Shown: positions 1 through 11,188, counted from the first letter of the stretch. The stretch: 64,000 nt of DNA from Arthrinium phaeospermum (GCA_006503535.1 QYRS01000015.1:496001-560000), one strand, 5' to 3'. The notes: generated by a model not told the origin, from the letters alone. Translations and numbers: made by a program.

Positions 1-1096
1 GACGATTGCATCTCGTTTTCGTTCAATGACACGTAAGAAGAAAAAGAGAGAGGGAGGGAGAAAAACTTTGATCCCTGAAGTGCTTGCAGGAGGCCGACAT
101 ATCATGCGCCTTGGTCAGTTGTCACCTCAAGGCTTGATACAGGGGAGCAGAAGGTTGACTGACACTGAACCCAATGCACTGCTTCACCCCACTACAAGTA
201 CACAACGTCTTTGCTGCCGGCGTTGGGCTACGAAAAGATCTGTAAAGGTGACAAGCTGGGCATCTGTTCCAGAATGAATCGAAAAATCGAGAATTAGGAA
301 TCAGGGGAAATTTATTGGATCGTGGTCGTTGAAAATGAACATGTAATGTGATCGGATGCATTTACATGTCGTTAGGTATTTTCTTTAGCCCATGTCGGAG
401 ACACAGATCCTTGCAGTACGATCTTTGAGCTACGCCCCCCTATCAACAACCTCGCATGAAATGCGGGCTCCTTTCACGAATTTCCATATTCCTCTGGCCT
501 CTCATCAACGAGATGCTCCAGCCATCGGCCTGCCTCGAGGATATTTTCGCCAGGTGACTGTCAAGACGCTCCACGAATGCGTGTGCTGTATAATCAGACG
601 GCAGCAGGTGTAGGTTGGCTCAAGCCACCCGCGAAGCTAGCAAAAGGCTCTCCGATGCTTCCTTCTCAAAGGCTTCCCCATGGGCTGTTGTTGTCACCTT
701 GAACGGCGTCACTTTGAAGAACTTCCATGGTCTGCAGCTTTGAAAAACCATGTATCGCCCGCAATCAACTGACAAGGCCGCCCAGGCTACGGTTATGCGG
801 TATTCGGTGGTTGCCAGTTTCTTGAAGCCCTTGAAGCTCTTGGGGGCGTTCAATATCGGTGCCGAAGGGCATCTCTGCTTCAACGACTTTCGGGGGTTGT
901 GGTAAATGTGCTGGATGTACGGATATATAAAGATATAGCAATCTCTTCATCGTGAGAATTCGAAATCACAGCACACAGATCACAATAGCATCTCATCCTC
1001 AGCTCCTAACAAGACTTCTTGAACTCGATATCTCCCGAGAACCAGAACAGTCCCACCTGTCAGCACCAGTTGATAAAATCGACCTCAGCCCTCAAA
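1..1096. other. Intergenic, upstream of secreted-protein gene
   Basis: I see no supportable gene here. Open frames are short, lack family motifs and overlap on both strands. The last 200 bases serve as the promoter and 5' leader of the small secreted protein gene that follows. Confidence 0.6.
924..931 (+). promoter_or_regulatory. TATA-like box
   Basis: TATATAAA lies about 166 bp upstream of the ATG at 1097 in otherwise mixed sequence. It is a plausible core promoter with a leader of roughly 130 bases. The assignment rests on motif and position only. Confidence 0.35.
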
Positions 1097-1604
1097 ATGT
1101 ATCACTATATCATCGCCCTTGCCGTCACTGCTTCCAGCATCCCCTACGCCGCCGCTCAGATCGCGACCCAGTTCCAGGCGCCGTCCATCGCCTTCGCCGG
1201 CAGCAGCGACTGCTCGAACGCGGGGACCGCCAGCAGCATGGTCGCGGGGGTGTGCACTGCCATCCCCGCCGACTTGTTGACAGGCTCGCCGAGCCAGACC
1301 ATGAACGTCACCTATCCGATTGACAATGTCGACTTGAACTGCCCTCGTACGTCACGCCCGCTTCGGTTGCTGGTTCTGGTTCTGCTTTATGCATTCTGTA
1401 CTATACATACAGTAGACAATGACTTACTTTGGTGACTATCTAGTGACCTTCTACGCCGACGGACTTTGCGCCGAGGTCGCCGACAGGATGCCTTACGCAG
1501 GAGCCGATGAGTGCGTCAGCGTGGGCGCCTATGGCTCCGTCATGGCCAAGTGCTCCAACATCCTGACCGGGGCGACTTACACTGCCCCTGCTAACTCCAG
1601 CTAA
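1097..1604 (+). CDS. Small cysteine-containing secreted protein
   Basis: Two exons, 1097-1346 and 1444-1604. The intron runs from GTACGT to CTATCTAG and joins in phase 1, giving 136 aa. The first 20 residues (MYHYIIALAVTASSIPYAAA) form a signal peptide with a likely cleavage after AAA or AAAQ. The mature part is about 115 aa with six cysteines, in SDC, GVC, NCP, GLC, DEC and AKC contexts, compatible with three disulfides. One N-glycosylation sequon (NVT) is followed by another near the C-terminus (NSS). I recognise no family. Size, secretion signal and even cysteine number fit the small secreted cysteine-containing proteins often treated as effector candidates, which is inference. The splice is well supported: exon 1 alone runs into intron sequence, and exon 2 has a clean frame to TAA. 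Confidence 0.8.
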
Positions 1605-1753
1605 GCTGGGGGTTTCGGCTTATGCGAAACACGCAAATTCATGTGCGAGGGGTACATGGACAGTTGGCTAGTGTTGGAGGATATTTGATTTTGTTTGGAA
1701 TTGGATGATGCCTATTTGGTCTTTGGTAATCAGTACGGGGGTGGATGGGTTCT

Positions 1754-2967
1754 TCAAGGCTTTTCAAACGCTATGCAGGCATATCTAAATGATCCGTTCG
1801 CGTAACCGCGTCTCATCGCTCTGAAAGCTTGCAAAAATGCCAGGCCATCTCGCCCCTGGGAGATGGCAAAGGCCCAAAGTGATGGTGACGAGACCAGTGA
1901 CCAGGAAATATCCCTAGAATTTCGATTCTGTTAGCAAATGTAAGGGGGAGCAGAGCAGGAAAGTCTGAAAACTTACCAAGTCTTGGACACATCGGCAGAG
2001 ATATCCATGGGCCCCTTCAACACCTTGAAGCCGGCCTTGGTCGCCATCTCCACGTACTGGTCCGCCGTGCACAGGGGAGGCAGCAGCATGCCGTCCTCGA
2101 TGGCCTTGATATCGGCCTCCTCCTGCGCGGGCGTCAGGTCCTTGGCCTTGAACCAGTCCGCGATGACGAGGCGGGACTTGCCGCCGCCGCCGCCCTCGAG
2201 AAGCTCGAACGCGGACGAGAAGAAGAGCGGCTTGTTGGGGAAGTGCGACAGCGCCTCGGAGATCCAGACGCCGTCAAAGGACGCAGGCGGCTGCTGCTTC
2301 TTGAAGTAGTCCAGCATCTTCTCGGCGTCGAGCTCGATGAAGCGCACGCTGGACTTGCCCGAGGGGTACTTGATCATGCCTTGGCTATCGGCGGCGGCCG
2401 GGGTAGCAGTGGCGGTCTTGTTGGCGTCATTACCAGCAGCCGCAGCCGCAGCAGCGTCGACCTCGGCCAGGGTCAACCGCTGCGCGATCTCGACCTGCTT
2501 CCCGCTGATGGTGACACCCGTGACCTGGCAATCGTGCTCCTTGGCCAGGAAGCGCGAGGTGCCGCCAATGCCGCAGCCGACATCGAGGACGCGGCTAGAC
2601 TTGGGCAGGACCGAGAGCTCGAGGAGCAGGTTGATCAAGTTGACCTGCGCCTCCTCCTTGGTCTCATTGCCCGACTTCCAGTAGCCGTGATGGATATGCT
2701 GTCCCCTGCAAGGCGGCGTTGAGTTTTAGTCAATTGTCCGCCAAGAGGCCCAGGGCCTGTATGTTAGGCTGCTTACCAGAGTGAGTAGTAGTAGTCCGAG
2801 GCGACGTTATAGTGAAGCTTGATCCGGTCCTTCAGCGAATCAAAGGTGCCGTGGTTTTCATGGCTGGGAATCTCATGTTCGTCGCCCGGGTGAAGAGGGC
2901 CTGTAGGCTCTCTGACGATAATTGCAGGAACACCCTGCGGCTTTGACTGTGCCTCTTGCGATGCCAT
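1754..2967 (-). CDS. Class I SAM-dependent methyltransferase (SMT/gamma-tocopherol-MT-like)
   Basis: Three exons on the minus strand: 2967-2777, 2705-1977 and 1913-1754, giving 359 aa. Motif I is VLDVGCGIGGTSRFLA, followed by VTGVTIS, the SAM-binding core of the sterol/tocopherol-type methyltransferases. Upstream, NVASDYYYSLWGQHIHHGYW is assembled across intron 1 and is typical of this group. The apparent stop after DVSKTW lies inside a GTAAGT donor. Splicing to 1913 adds 53 codons reading WDISWSLV, LWAFAISQGRDGLAF and GYANGSFRYACIAFEKP, the expected family C-terminus. The start is ATG at 2967 (MASQEAQ). The region around residues 150-175 carries an alanine-rich insert. The substrate cannot be told from sequence. 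It shares a 1-kb divergent intergenic region with the thioredoxin-PITH gene. Confidence 0.85.
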
Positions 2968-3993
2968 GATCCTCAATGTCTAGGTACACCTCACTACGGG
3001 TCTTTGCTGTTCGTGTTGAGTATTATCAGGGGAGAAAGGGTATGCAAGTTGGGGGTTTGGGTGCTTGAAGTCGACACAGAGCAAGTTGGCAGACAGACTC
3101 ATGTTCCACGTTCCTGCTGTCCGTGAATAATGGATCCCTGTTTCAAGTCGCCAGGTACCCGAAGCAGGGCAGAAAATACGTACTTGCCTAGTCTATTGCA
3201 CATGGAGTATCGTTCAGGAGCTTAATGGTCCCCTACGATGACGACATGATGGGATTGGTTCCAACCAGATGGGGCAGTAGTCCGAGCCAGAAAGCCTGAT
3301 ACGTTTCATGGAGCGACGTTGGACTGGATTGGTTGCTTCAGTCTCGTAGCATATCACCAACCTTTCATGTAAGGTACTACTACATGCTTGATGGGCCTTT
3401 GGATAACCTGGTTGAAGCTATGTATACATCAAATGTGCAATTAGCTATATAATAATAGAAGAATCCGTGATCTGTCCAAGGAGATATCATCATCAGATAG
3501 CGCTCCTGTTTGTGTAGACACTTATGCTCAATGTTACGGCACATCGCATTATGATGCGGGTGTCATATCAGGGGTCCCACCACGCTTTGTGCAAGACCTT
3601 CTTGCTTTGGATACCTGGGACAATTGAATGATACCTACCTACTGTAGATATTCAGTATGCAGATATTTAGATATTGAAACGACATCAATAACCGGCATGG
3701 ATGTTTCCTTCAAATACGATAGACGGAAGCAATCATGCGCGGGGTTGGCTTCCTGATTACATAATCTGAGACCCTTGCCGGCCCGTTCCTGGTTACGTTA
3801 GTAGCTGGAAATGGGGCAGGGATGGCCACGATTTGGTTGATAGCACTGTTGCCTTCTACGTAATTCAGCGTGCGTGCGTAGCTCAACTTTCAGCCTGGCT
3901 CTTCCAAACCATACACTTTCACCGCATCCGACTGCCTTCCGGCCTACCTAAACCCAACCCTTTCCGGAAGACGCTGCTCACCCTGCGCCCACG
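2968..3993. other. Divergent intergenic region
   Basis: About 1 kb between the starts of the methyltransferase (minus) and the thioredoxin-PITH gene (plus). No coding frame is supportable. It must hold both promoters, and I see no strong shared motif. Confidence 0.6.
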
Positions 3994-5164
3994 ATGTCGA
4001 AAACGGTCGAGATCACCTCTTCGGAGCAGTTCAGCGACATTCTCAGCAAGTCGCGCATCGTTGTCGCCGACTGTAAGTTGATCCCCCTCTACCCCGCCAT
4101 CCCCTTCATCTCGGCGACCGTGACGTGATGCGCCGCGCCCACGTTACCCCCGAAAACCCGTCTCTTATGGACATCAGCTCACCCTTCTGTCACGGCCTCT
4201 AGTCTATGCGACCTGGTGTGGACCTTGCAAGCAGATCGCACCATTCTACGAGCAGCTGTCCATGTCCCTATCGAGACCCAACATTGCAACATTCGTCAAG
4301 GTCAACACCGAGGGAGACAAGTCCAAGGATGTCGCCCAGGCTTACGCTGTCACGTCTATGCCCACCTTCATTCTGTTCCGCGATGGCAAGATTGTCGAGA
4401 AGGTGAAGGGCGCCGACCCCCAAAAGCTGAAGTCTCTCATTGAGAAGCTGAGCAACGACATTGAGACGGCTGGCGAGGGAAGCAGCAGTGGTGGAGGTGG
4501 CATGACTTGGCTGGGCGCCGACCTTCCCCGGGGCTACTCGGACATCTCAGATGTCATCGATGTCAAGGGTCTTGAGCTGCTGAACGCCGACGACACCGAA
4601 TTCTCGGTCCGAACCCTGTTCAACCGGCCGAAGCCCTCGAGCCTGGACAAGGGTGACTCGGAGCAGAAAGACTGGGTGGAGAGTGATACAGACGAGCAGC
4701 TCTTGCTCTTCATGCCCTTCAACTCGACAGTCAAGCTGCACACGTTACAGGTACGACGGCGTCTTTGGATCTACACAATAAACTACATACTGACCTTTGG
4801 TGTCCTACAGATCACGTCCCTACCTCCTAAAGCCGGCGACGACGATGACGAGGACGAGATACCCATGAGACCCAAGACGATCAAGCTGTTTACCAACCGG
4901 CCGCACAATTTGGGCTTCGACGAAGCGGAGGACATCCAACCCACTCAAGAGATTGAGATTGGCGAGAACGATTGGAATGCCAACGGAACTGCCAACGTTG
5001 GTCTTCGATTCGTGCGCTTCCAGAACATCTCCAGTGTCATTCTCTTCGTCGTAAATGGCGACGGCGACAGCGAGAAGGTACGGTTGGACCGAGTCAGGCT
5101 GATTGGAGAGTCTGGCGAGAAGCGTGACCTTGGGAAGCTGGAGAAGATTGGCGATGGCGAATAG
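3994..5164 (+). CDS. Thioredoxin-like protein with C-terminal PITH domain (TXNL1 family)
   Basis: Three exons: 3994-4072, 4203-4750 and 4811-5164, giving 326 aa. Splicing exon 1 (MSKTVEITSSEQFSDILSKS...) to exon 2 builds the thioredoxin fold with active site WCGPC at residues 31-35 and the cis-proline loop SMPTF. A Gly/Ser linker near residue 110 leads to a PITH domain containing LFNRPKPSSLD, LHTLQITSLPP and RFVRFQNISSVILF. Family knowledge: TXNL1 proteins are cytosolic oxidoreductases that associate with the 26S proteasome; the same role here is inferred. The second intron is exactly 60 nt, in frame and free of stops, so retention would insert 20 residues into the PITH core. Splicing restores the family sequence. 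Confidence 0.9.
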
Positions 5165-6915
5165 AGAGCCTCTCGGACAGCACAAGCAAATCTGCGATAA
5201 TGTTCCAGGGGGTACAAGGGAGGAAGTTTTACACGGCATGTGCGAGTGGTCCAACATGCATGTCTCGAGCATCATTGAACCAGCATTGCGTCCTACTACG
5301 AGTATAGACAAGACCCGTCCTATTAGTGGACGTTGCGGTCATGGTACATCTTACATCGAGTAATCACGATTATGATATAGACGCATACAGCAATTGGCGA
5401 ACTACCATAACGCTGCTGCCCGTTACGCAAATAGATGGAACCACGGTTTCTAACGTGATCCCAACGCGTTCATGTCATTATATATGAGCGTGGTTGGAAG
5501 TCTGTCCGGCATTCTCGTGCAATCCTGGGCGTTGGAAAGTGCCCAAGTTTGACAATGATAATTCAAACGCCGATCTGCAATTATGATTTCTCTGTGACAT
5601 CGGACTGACGCTACGAAAAGGCATCCATGGTTACTCCGGTTAGGGAATAGGGATTCGAGCAACACGGGGATGTGTTTGAGTCCTGTCGCCGCACAAAGAA
5701 GAAAAGGAAAAGAGAAAACGAGTCGCAAAAAGTTTTGCAGCGTTTATAAACTGCCAGGCAGTGGAGCATGGGCAATCGGGGTTCGGCGCGGCATTAGCTC
5801 CGGGCATTAGTTACAGGCTACAGGCTGGCTGGCGGGCAGCTGGCCAGCAACCCCACCGATTTGGGGTCTGTGGACCCCGCCGTAGTTAACTCTATTGATT
5901 CAGCTTTCTTACTGCAGAGCAGCCCCATTCTATTGCTGACTTCGATGATATTCTGATTATGGGTTTGGGAAGATACTGACATAATGCAGGACGTTGTCAT
6001 AATGCGCTGCAACCATCCAAGCCGAATTGTAAGCCAGCTAGGCCATCTTTTTGCGTCGTGTCACCAGGTCTCTCTTGCAACGTCACAGAGGGCTGTGAGG
6101 AGAACAAGATATGTAATGCTCAACTAAGAACTTATATATCATGTACGCGTGATACGAGAGGAGCAGTCAGACGCCACTTGCAGTAGCCAAGCAAACTGCA
6201 CCAAAGGTAGAGGTCGTCTGCTACGACACTACCTACTTGCCAACTTGCCCAAGCTACCACGGCCGAGCAGGGGTGCCCCAAGTGCCCCAAGTCCCCCAAC
6301 CTATCCGATATCAACATCGATTGATAGCGGTCCCAAGGATGGGGGATTAATGCACCAGTTACGGAGCAATGCTTCCAAATATAGCCTCCACCCTCTCGGT
6401 CGGTACCCTGTGGTTCGCTTGAATCCTTGTGCCCATGCGACCCCCATGCCCACGGCCAACCGAGAGGCCGGACTTGAAGTGCCAGGCCAGGCCTGAACAC
6501 TTTCCTCTTCCAGCCGCCACTTCGCCGGCACGTCAGCACTGTGGCCAGCGCCGGTGCAACGACGGCTCGCCCTTTGTCCATTTACGGAAGTTGGCCCAGA
6601 GTGTGGTCATCTTCGCGATGCATGCTTAGTCGATTCTCGCCGCGACTCTGTTCGCAGCTAGCTAGGCTGAGTCGTCGCACTCGTCATTCCCCGCCGGCCT
6701 ATGACCGTTCATGATGATGGTGCCCCCAACTCTGTTTGGATGTGCCCGGCTGTCGCGTGGCTCGCAGCCACATCCCACTAGGTTGGGGGCATGAGGTCTT
6801 TTAAGTATTACCTCCCGGCCCCGATAGATGCCCGTCTCTCGCCTTTTGCCCTTGTGTTCTCGCTTCTGCATGTTTCAACCGAAGCAACACGCCGCCGTCC
6901 CTGGATCGATTCGCG
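5165..6915. other. Intergenic, no gene seen
   Basis: About 1.75 kb with only short overlapping frames. No RNA gene or protein motif stands out. The sequence just before 6916 is GC-rich and presumably holds the promoter of the next gene. Confidence 0.5.
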
Positions 6916-7824
6916 ATGGATTTGCCGACTGAGCAGACGTTCTTCCAGTTTTCCAAACTGCCCTTTGAGCTGAGAGACCTGATATGGAGCTACGCGCTTC
7001 CCGAGCCGCGGGTCTATGAGGTCCTGGACTCGCCATCTTCGGCGCATCATCACAACATCCCGTCAACTAGACTGATGTTTGCTGATATCCGTAACGAGCC
7101 GCCCCCAACTCTCGGGCGGGTGTGTCAAGACGCGCGGCGGGCTGTTTCTCATCGGTATAAGCCGCTCGTCTTTTCCGGGACGGTCAAACACGTCGACCTC
7201 TCACGAGATATCATTCTGTTGGATTCGTACCTGCAGGTCAAGAGACTGCTCAAGGTCATGCGACTGCTCAGTCAGATCGACACCGTGCGGAGGCATGCTA
7301 CCAAGATAGCGCTGGGCACTTCGTGGGGTCTCTACACCGGCTTGCATCTTCGACTATTTCACAAGTCTGTCCGGACGCAGCAGAATTTGGCCAGGTTCCT
7401 CCAGCATATATCCAAATTCCGTCAAATGAAGGACATCATCCTTGTTGTCTATCAGCGGTCAGCGTTCAATCTAAATCGACGGAGGCCTGACCGCCCGAGA
7501 TTACCGTGGCAACACTACGACCTCTACGAATCCTACCATTATAACTATAATGTGAACTACAATGTCGACAACTACTTCGTACGGCGCCCTTGTCACAGCA
7601 GACTTGTCAGATATGATCCCGGGATAGCCAAGGCGGACAGGATACACCTATCCATACCCCAACACAAGCAGTACTCGTACGGCCCGCTGCCACTTAGCCA
7701 TCAGGTGCATGAGCTCAAGACAACGTTTGAGCAGTGGATGGGGAAGGTCGTTGAGGCGGGAAGTCTTGGGAATGCCGAGCCTCCACGGCTAGAGACAGCG
7801 ACCTTGACCTGGATATACAAATGA
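6916..7824 (+). CDS. 2EXR-domain-like protein
   Basis: Single exon, 302 aa, starting MDLPTEQTFFQFSKLPFELR. The N-terminal segment FSKLPFELRDLIWSYALPEP is the signature of the fungal 2EXR/F-box-like domain: a hydrophobic-LP-E-[LI]R-x-x-IW motif followed by PR-x-Y. Members are numerous in Pezizomycotina and mostly uncharacterised. The middle (residues 95-190) is helical, with KRLLKVMRLLSQID and arginine-rich stretches. Residues 195-225 are Tyr/Asn-rich. No signal peptide or membrane segment is visible. The ATG is the first in frame and close to the conserved motif, so the start is secure. Molecular role unknown. Confidence 0.75.
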   Translation: MDLPTEQTFFQFSKLPFELRDLIWSYALPEPRVYEVLDSPSSAHHHNIPSTRLMFADIRNEPPPTLGRVCQDARRAVSHRYKPLVFSGTVKHVDLSRDIILLDSYLQVKRLLKVMRLLSQIDTVRRHATKIALGTSWGLYTGLHLRLFHKSVRTQQNLARFLQHISKFRQMKDIILVVYQRSAFNLNRRRPDRPRLPWQHYDLYESYHYNYNVNYNVDNYFVRRPCHSRLVRYDPGIAKADRIHLSIPQHKQYSYGPLPLSHQVHELKTTFEQWMGKVVEAGSLGNAEPPRLETATLTWIYK

Positions 7825-7864
7825 ATAGCATGGAGATATCCTTGACCTCCTTTAGGTGCTGCCC

Positions 7865-8499
7865 ATGCCTTTGCCAGACCGGGTTATGCCTCCGCAGAAC
7901 GAGCACAAGCCTCAGCTTCTCGATCTCCAGCCCGCTTCAAAAACTCCTCAGGCCTCGGGCTCATAGGACTAGGTACTCAGGCAAGTCCATTTGACCTCAC
8001 CGACGACGATTATCTGGTGCGCCGCATTCTCTTCACCACGCCTACCAGCGCTCATCGTGCCGCCGCTCGAGCCAATGCTAGGGATTATCAGCTTCCGAAC
8101 CCAGAGACCCCCCAAGTACCCCGTAACAGTGTTGCTGCTGCTGATGCGGGCGAGATGCCAGTTGTCGTTGTGTTAGTCGGATATATTGAAAGCTTCAGTG
8201 CTAATGTCAACATATCAGAGTGTCAGGCTGTTATTGCCTGGTTGGATACCGACGATGGTGACCCGGTGTTTGCTGCCCTTCCCACCAACTATAGAAGAGA
8301 GCCCTTTGAGGTCTGGGACATTATGCATCCTGTCGAGCCGAGTCATGAGCCCAGTCATGGAGGCTACGCACGCGTTGCCCGCAACGAGGTCACCTTTTAT
8401 CAATCATGGGCTGACTACACGGGTTTTGCAATGGAGATCAGAATCGGCTACCTCCTTAAGAGAGCACCCGGGGGCCGATGGGCACCTGCTCGTCACTGA
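7865..8499 (+). CDS. Hypothetical protein, frame uncertain
   Basis: The downstream part (about 7981-8499) is a coding-like frame reading GTQASPFDLTDDDYLVRRIL and ending GGRWAPARH. It has balanced composition and no low-complexity sequence but no recognisable family. It has no good in-frame ATG. The region immediately upstream looks coding in another frame from ATG at 7865 (MPLPDRVMPPQNEHKPQLLD) and stops at the TAG near 7961. A small intron or a one-base shift near 7950-7975 would join them. It follows the 2EXR-like gene by 40 bp in the same direction. It could be a separate gene, a decayed one, or the tail of its neighbour. Confidence 0.3.
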
Positions 8500-8628
8500 G
8501 GGTACCCGAGACGATATTCGCCAGCTTACAGGTTCTGGCGATTAAGGATAGTGTTTCGATTGAGGACAGTGTTGTTTCCTGCAATCTGTTGCCTTTTGCT
8601 ACTGACGAGGTAATCGCGTTTGATAGAA

Positions 8629-8666
8629 GGTATTGCGGTCGACAGAGGGTATTGCGGTCGACAGAG
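8629..8666. repeat. Two-copy 19-bp tandem repeat
   Basis: GGTATTGCGGTCGACAGA occurs twice with a 19-bp period and no mismatch. It is likely replication slippage and lies in non-coding sequence. Confidence 0.85.
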
Positions 8667-8716
8667 GGTACGGACAGTGGTACTTATGAATAGATGGTAT
8701 GTCATTTCTAGCTCTT

Positions 8717-8750
<34 letters not shown>
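8717..8750. repeat. (TTG)n microsatellite
   Basis: Eleven uninterrupted TTG units between the hypothetical gene and the next minus-strand gene. Confidence 0.95.
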
Positions 8751-8847
8751 ACGATACGGTTGTATTTGATGGTTAGCTTGAGCCTCTTGACCACGAGGGT
8801 AATACATCTTCACATTGATGCATCTTATATCCATGTGCCCTGAACCC

Positions 8848-9348
8848 TTACTCGTTCGTCTCCCCGCTCCATCCACCGGTAAAGCTTGTCATGATGTCCT
8901 CTACAGTTGCTGAACAATTGCTGCAGGGCTTTTGGTCCGTGACCCCTTTCTCCTGGCAGTACTGCTCGAACACATCGCCCAAAATATCGTGCAATATCCT
9001 GCTGTTCAGTGTCTCCCGCAAGTCTGCCTGGAACCCATGTTTGTAGTAGCTCCAGCTTCTTCCCGTGCCATCAATGTACAATCCCCGGCTGAAATTCTTC
9101 AAATTCTCAACGTCGAGGTCTGTCTTCTCCATCACTTCTCGCTCCTTACGCATTGCCCACAGGAACGAACCCAACAATACTGCAAGCTTGTCGTCCTCCC
9201 ATATATACTCCTCCCTGCTGCTGTTGGTGACATTGAGTTGAATTCGGATACGTTGAGCCCAATCCTCAATGGCCTTCTCGCTTGGAATGTCCTCGTCAGG
9301 CAGGGCTAGGATGCTGTGGTCGGTACAGAAGCGCTTGGCCACGTCCAT
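8848..9348 (-). CDS. Hypothetical 166-aa protein
   Basis: Single minus-strand frame from a true ATG at 9348 (MDVAKRFCTDHSILALPDED) to a stop at 8848. Composition is that of an ordinary soluble protein: helical, with acidic and aromatic residues such as SWSYYKHGF, and a cysteine pair in KPCSNCSA near the C-terminus. I do not recognise a family. It is divergent from the zinc-finger gene starting about 230 bp away. Homologous fungal proteins would be needed to confirm it; a short accessory gene is the simplest reading. Confidence 0.45.
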   Translation of the reverse strand: MDVAKRFCTDHSILALPDEDIPSEKAIEDWAQRIRIQLNVTNSSREEYIWEDDKLAVLLGSFLWAMRKEREVMEKTDLDVENLKNFSRGLYIDGTGRSWSYYKHGFQADLRETLNSRILHDILGDVFEQYCQEKGVTDQKPCSNCSATVEDIMTSFTGGWSGETNE

Positions 9349-9581
9349 CGTGAATGCAATATGGTGGATGCCAACTGCCCGGGCGGCCTTTTTCCTGCCG
9401 GCTTACACTAGGATCTTGTCAGCACCTATTTATCTACTCAACATCAATTGTTCGGATTGTTGAGGAAGGATTACACTTATCTAATCCTACATCCACCCAT
9501 ATTCAAAAGTCATGGACGTTGAGATTCAAACGCTATCGAGAACTGTTTGGAGGACCGAACGTTCTAGCTTCACCTCCCACT

Positions 9582-11005
9582 ATGAAGGACATCGAGCAGT
9601 TCATACCCCAGCTATTCGTCGACACTAGAGATGGCGAACAAAAGTGCGTTCTAAACGAGTTCTATGTCAAAAGGGGATTGTTATATATCATCCACGATAG
9701 TATGATAAGGTATCACCATCTTTTCGCCCCCAAGCCAGCAGACTTTGAGCGGCTAGGTAACTACGTCCTCGCTTTTTTTTCGACGTTGCGTGTTTGTTTC
9801 CACTAACAATTCTGCTATAGATAATATCGTGGAAGATTTGCGCGCGAAGCGACAAATTACCCAGCTGCCACAGACCGAAATTCACCCCATTGGTACAAAG
9901 ACCATGTTCAACATGTGCTTTTGCATACTCAAGACCGCAATGGATAGCGGAACCACTTCATGGGACGTGACCATACAAAAGGTTCTATCCCTTGCTATGA
10001 TGACGGCTTTCGCCTGCAGTGCTGGAGGCATTAGTCTGTCCCGACACTTCGATGATGAGTATACGCTCTTGTGGAAGCATGTCAAGTTGCAATACCGGGG
10101 CAAGGACGTCTGGGATGTCAAAATCAAGAACCCCAATGCTTGGGGTGGCAAGTATGTTCCTACTGCCGGCGTCTCTTTGGTTTCAATTATTGACATGTAT
10201 TAGAATACGGGATAACCCATCCAAGGTCCTCATATCTCCTCTGGGTGAATCGGTGCAATTCTTTTGCAAAATGAACATGACAACAGGACAAGTTGAAGCT
10301 GTCCCGATGCCGGAACTCAACTCCCAGGATCCTCCGTCGCCATTCGTTCTCTACTGCCAGTTTCGACCGCAAGGATGCCCCTATAAATCCGACAGGCGTA
10401 GTCAGTTGGACCACCACCAACAGATATGTCGCCACGGCCATGTTGACGTTTACCCCGTAATGTGCCAAACATGCCATGGACGATTCGCCAATAATGAAGC
10501 CCTGGGATCGCATGTTCGCAATGTACATACTGAAATTGAAGAAGTTTGTTGTGGGAAAACCTTTCGCACGATCTCCACTCTCGAGAATCATCGAGCAACT
10601 CGCCGCCAGTCTACCGGGCAGACAGTCAACCCTATATTCTGTCCGAAATGTAGTCATGACCGAGGAAGAAGCAAATTTCAAAAACGTGGTAACTTCAAAA
10701 GACATCTGCTCGACACACACAAGATGAGTGCGGAGGATGCGGAGAAGCTAGTTGACGTGCACCTGCCCTTACCTGAGAAGAGACCAAGACCAGAGTCGGA
10801 GAAGAGGCCGATTTGCAGGGGGCCTGGTTGCAGCTTGGTACCAAACACCCGCGAGCCCGAGGGGGGTTTCCTCTTTACAACTTCGGACGCTTGGGACCTG
10901 TTTCGTCGTCATTTGGGTAAGCCAGTAGCTCAAGGGGGTCATGGATGGACAGCTCAGCGGGTCAAGGAGGAAAACCCCAAGAGGGCGTATGCGAAGCGTA
11001 GATAG
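9582..11005 (+). CDS. C2H2-type zinc-finger protein with recombinase-like N-terminus
   Basis: Three exons: 9582-9756, 9821-10151 and 10204-11005. Introns are 64 and 52 bp, GT-AG, in phases 1 and 2, giving 435 aa from ATG 9582. The same frame stays open upstream (SWTLRFKRYRELFGG), so the true 5' end may lie further left or be lost. The N-terminal 170 residues (LSLAMMTAFACSAGGISLS, DDEYTLLWKHVKLQYRGK) resemble the middle of fungal proteins related to tyrosine recombinases (DUF3435/Crypton-like). The expected catalytic Arg at the CSAGG position and the C-terminal H-x-x-R...Y part are missing. The C-terminal half has several C2H2-like fingers: CQTCHGRFANNEALGSHVRN, CCGKTF...H and CPKCSHDRGR...HLLDTH. 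Function unknown; a domesticated or relic mobile-element gene is inference. Confidence 0.5.
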
Positions 11006-11040
11006 AGAGGTAGCCCAGAGAAGGGTAAAGATTACTGGCA

Positions 11041-11188
11041 ACTTGATGTCTCCCCCGTAATGTGTCAAGAATCAACATGCCACGGCCGGTTGGAGGATGG
11101 ACAAGCCCTGCGATTGCATGTTCGCAATGTACATACTGAGATCGAAGAGGTCTGTTGCGGGGAAACCCTTCACACGTTCTCTACTCTG
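11041..11188 (+). repeat. Decayed partial copy of the upstream zinc-finger segment
   Basis: This stretch aligns with 10441-10585 of the preceding zinc-finger gene. Both contain CCCGTAATGTG and GCATGTTCGCAATGTACATA. The copy still reads HVRNVHTEIEEVCCGET in one frame and ends shortly after. It is a partial direct duplication some 600 bp downstream, with scattered mostly transition differences and a small insertion. Confidence 0.8.
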
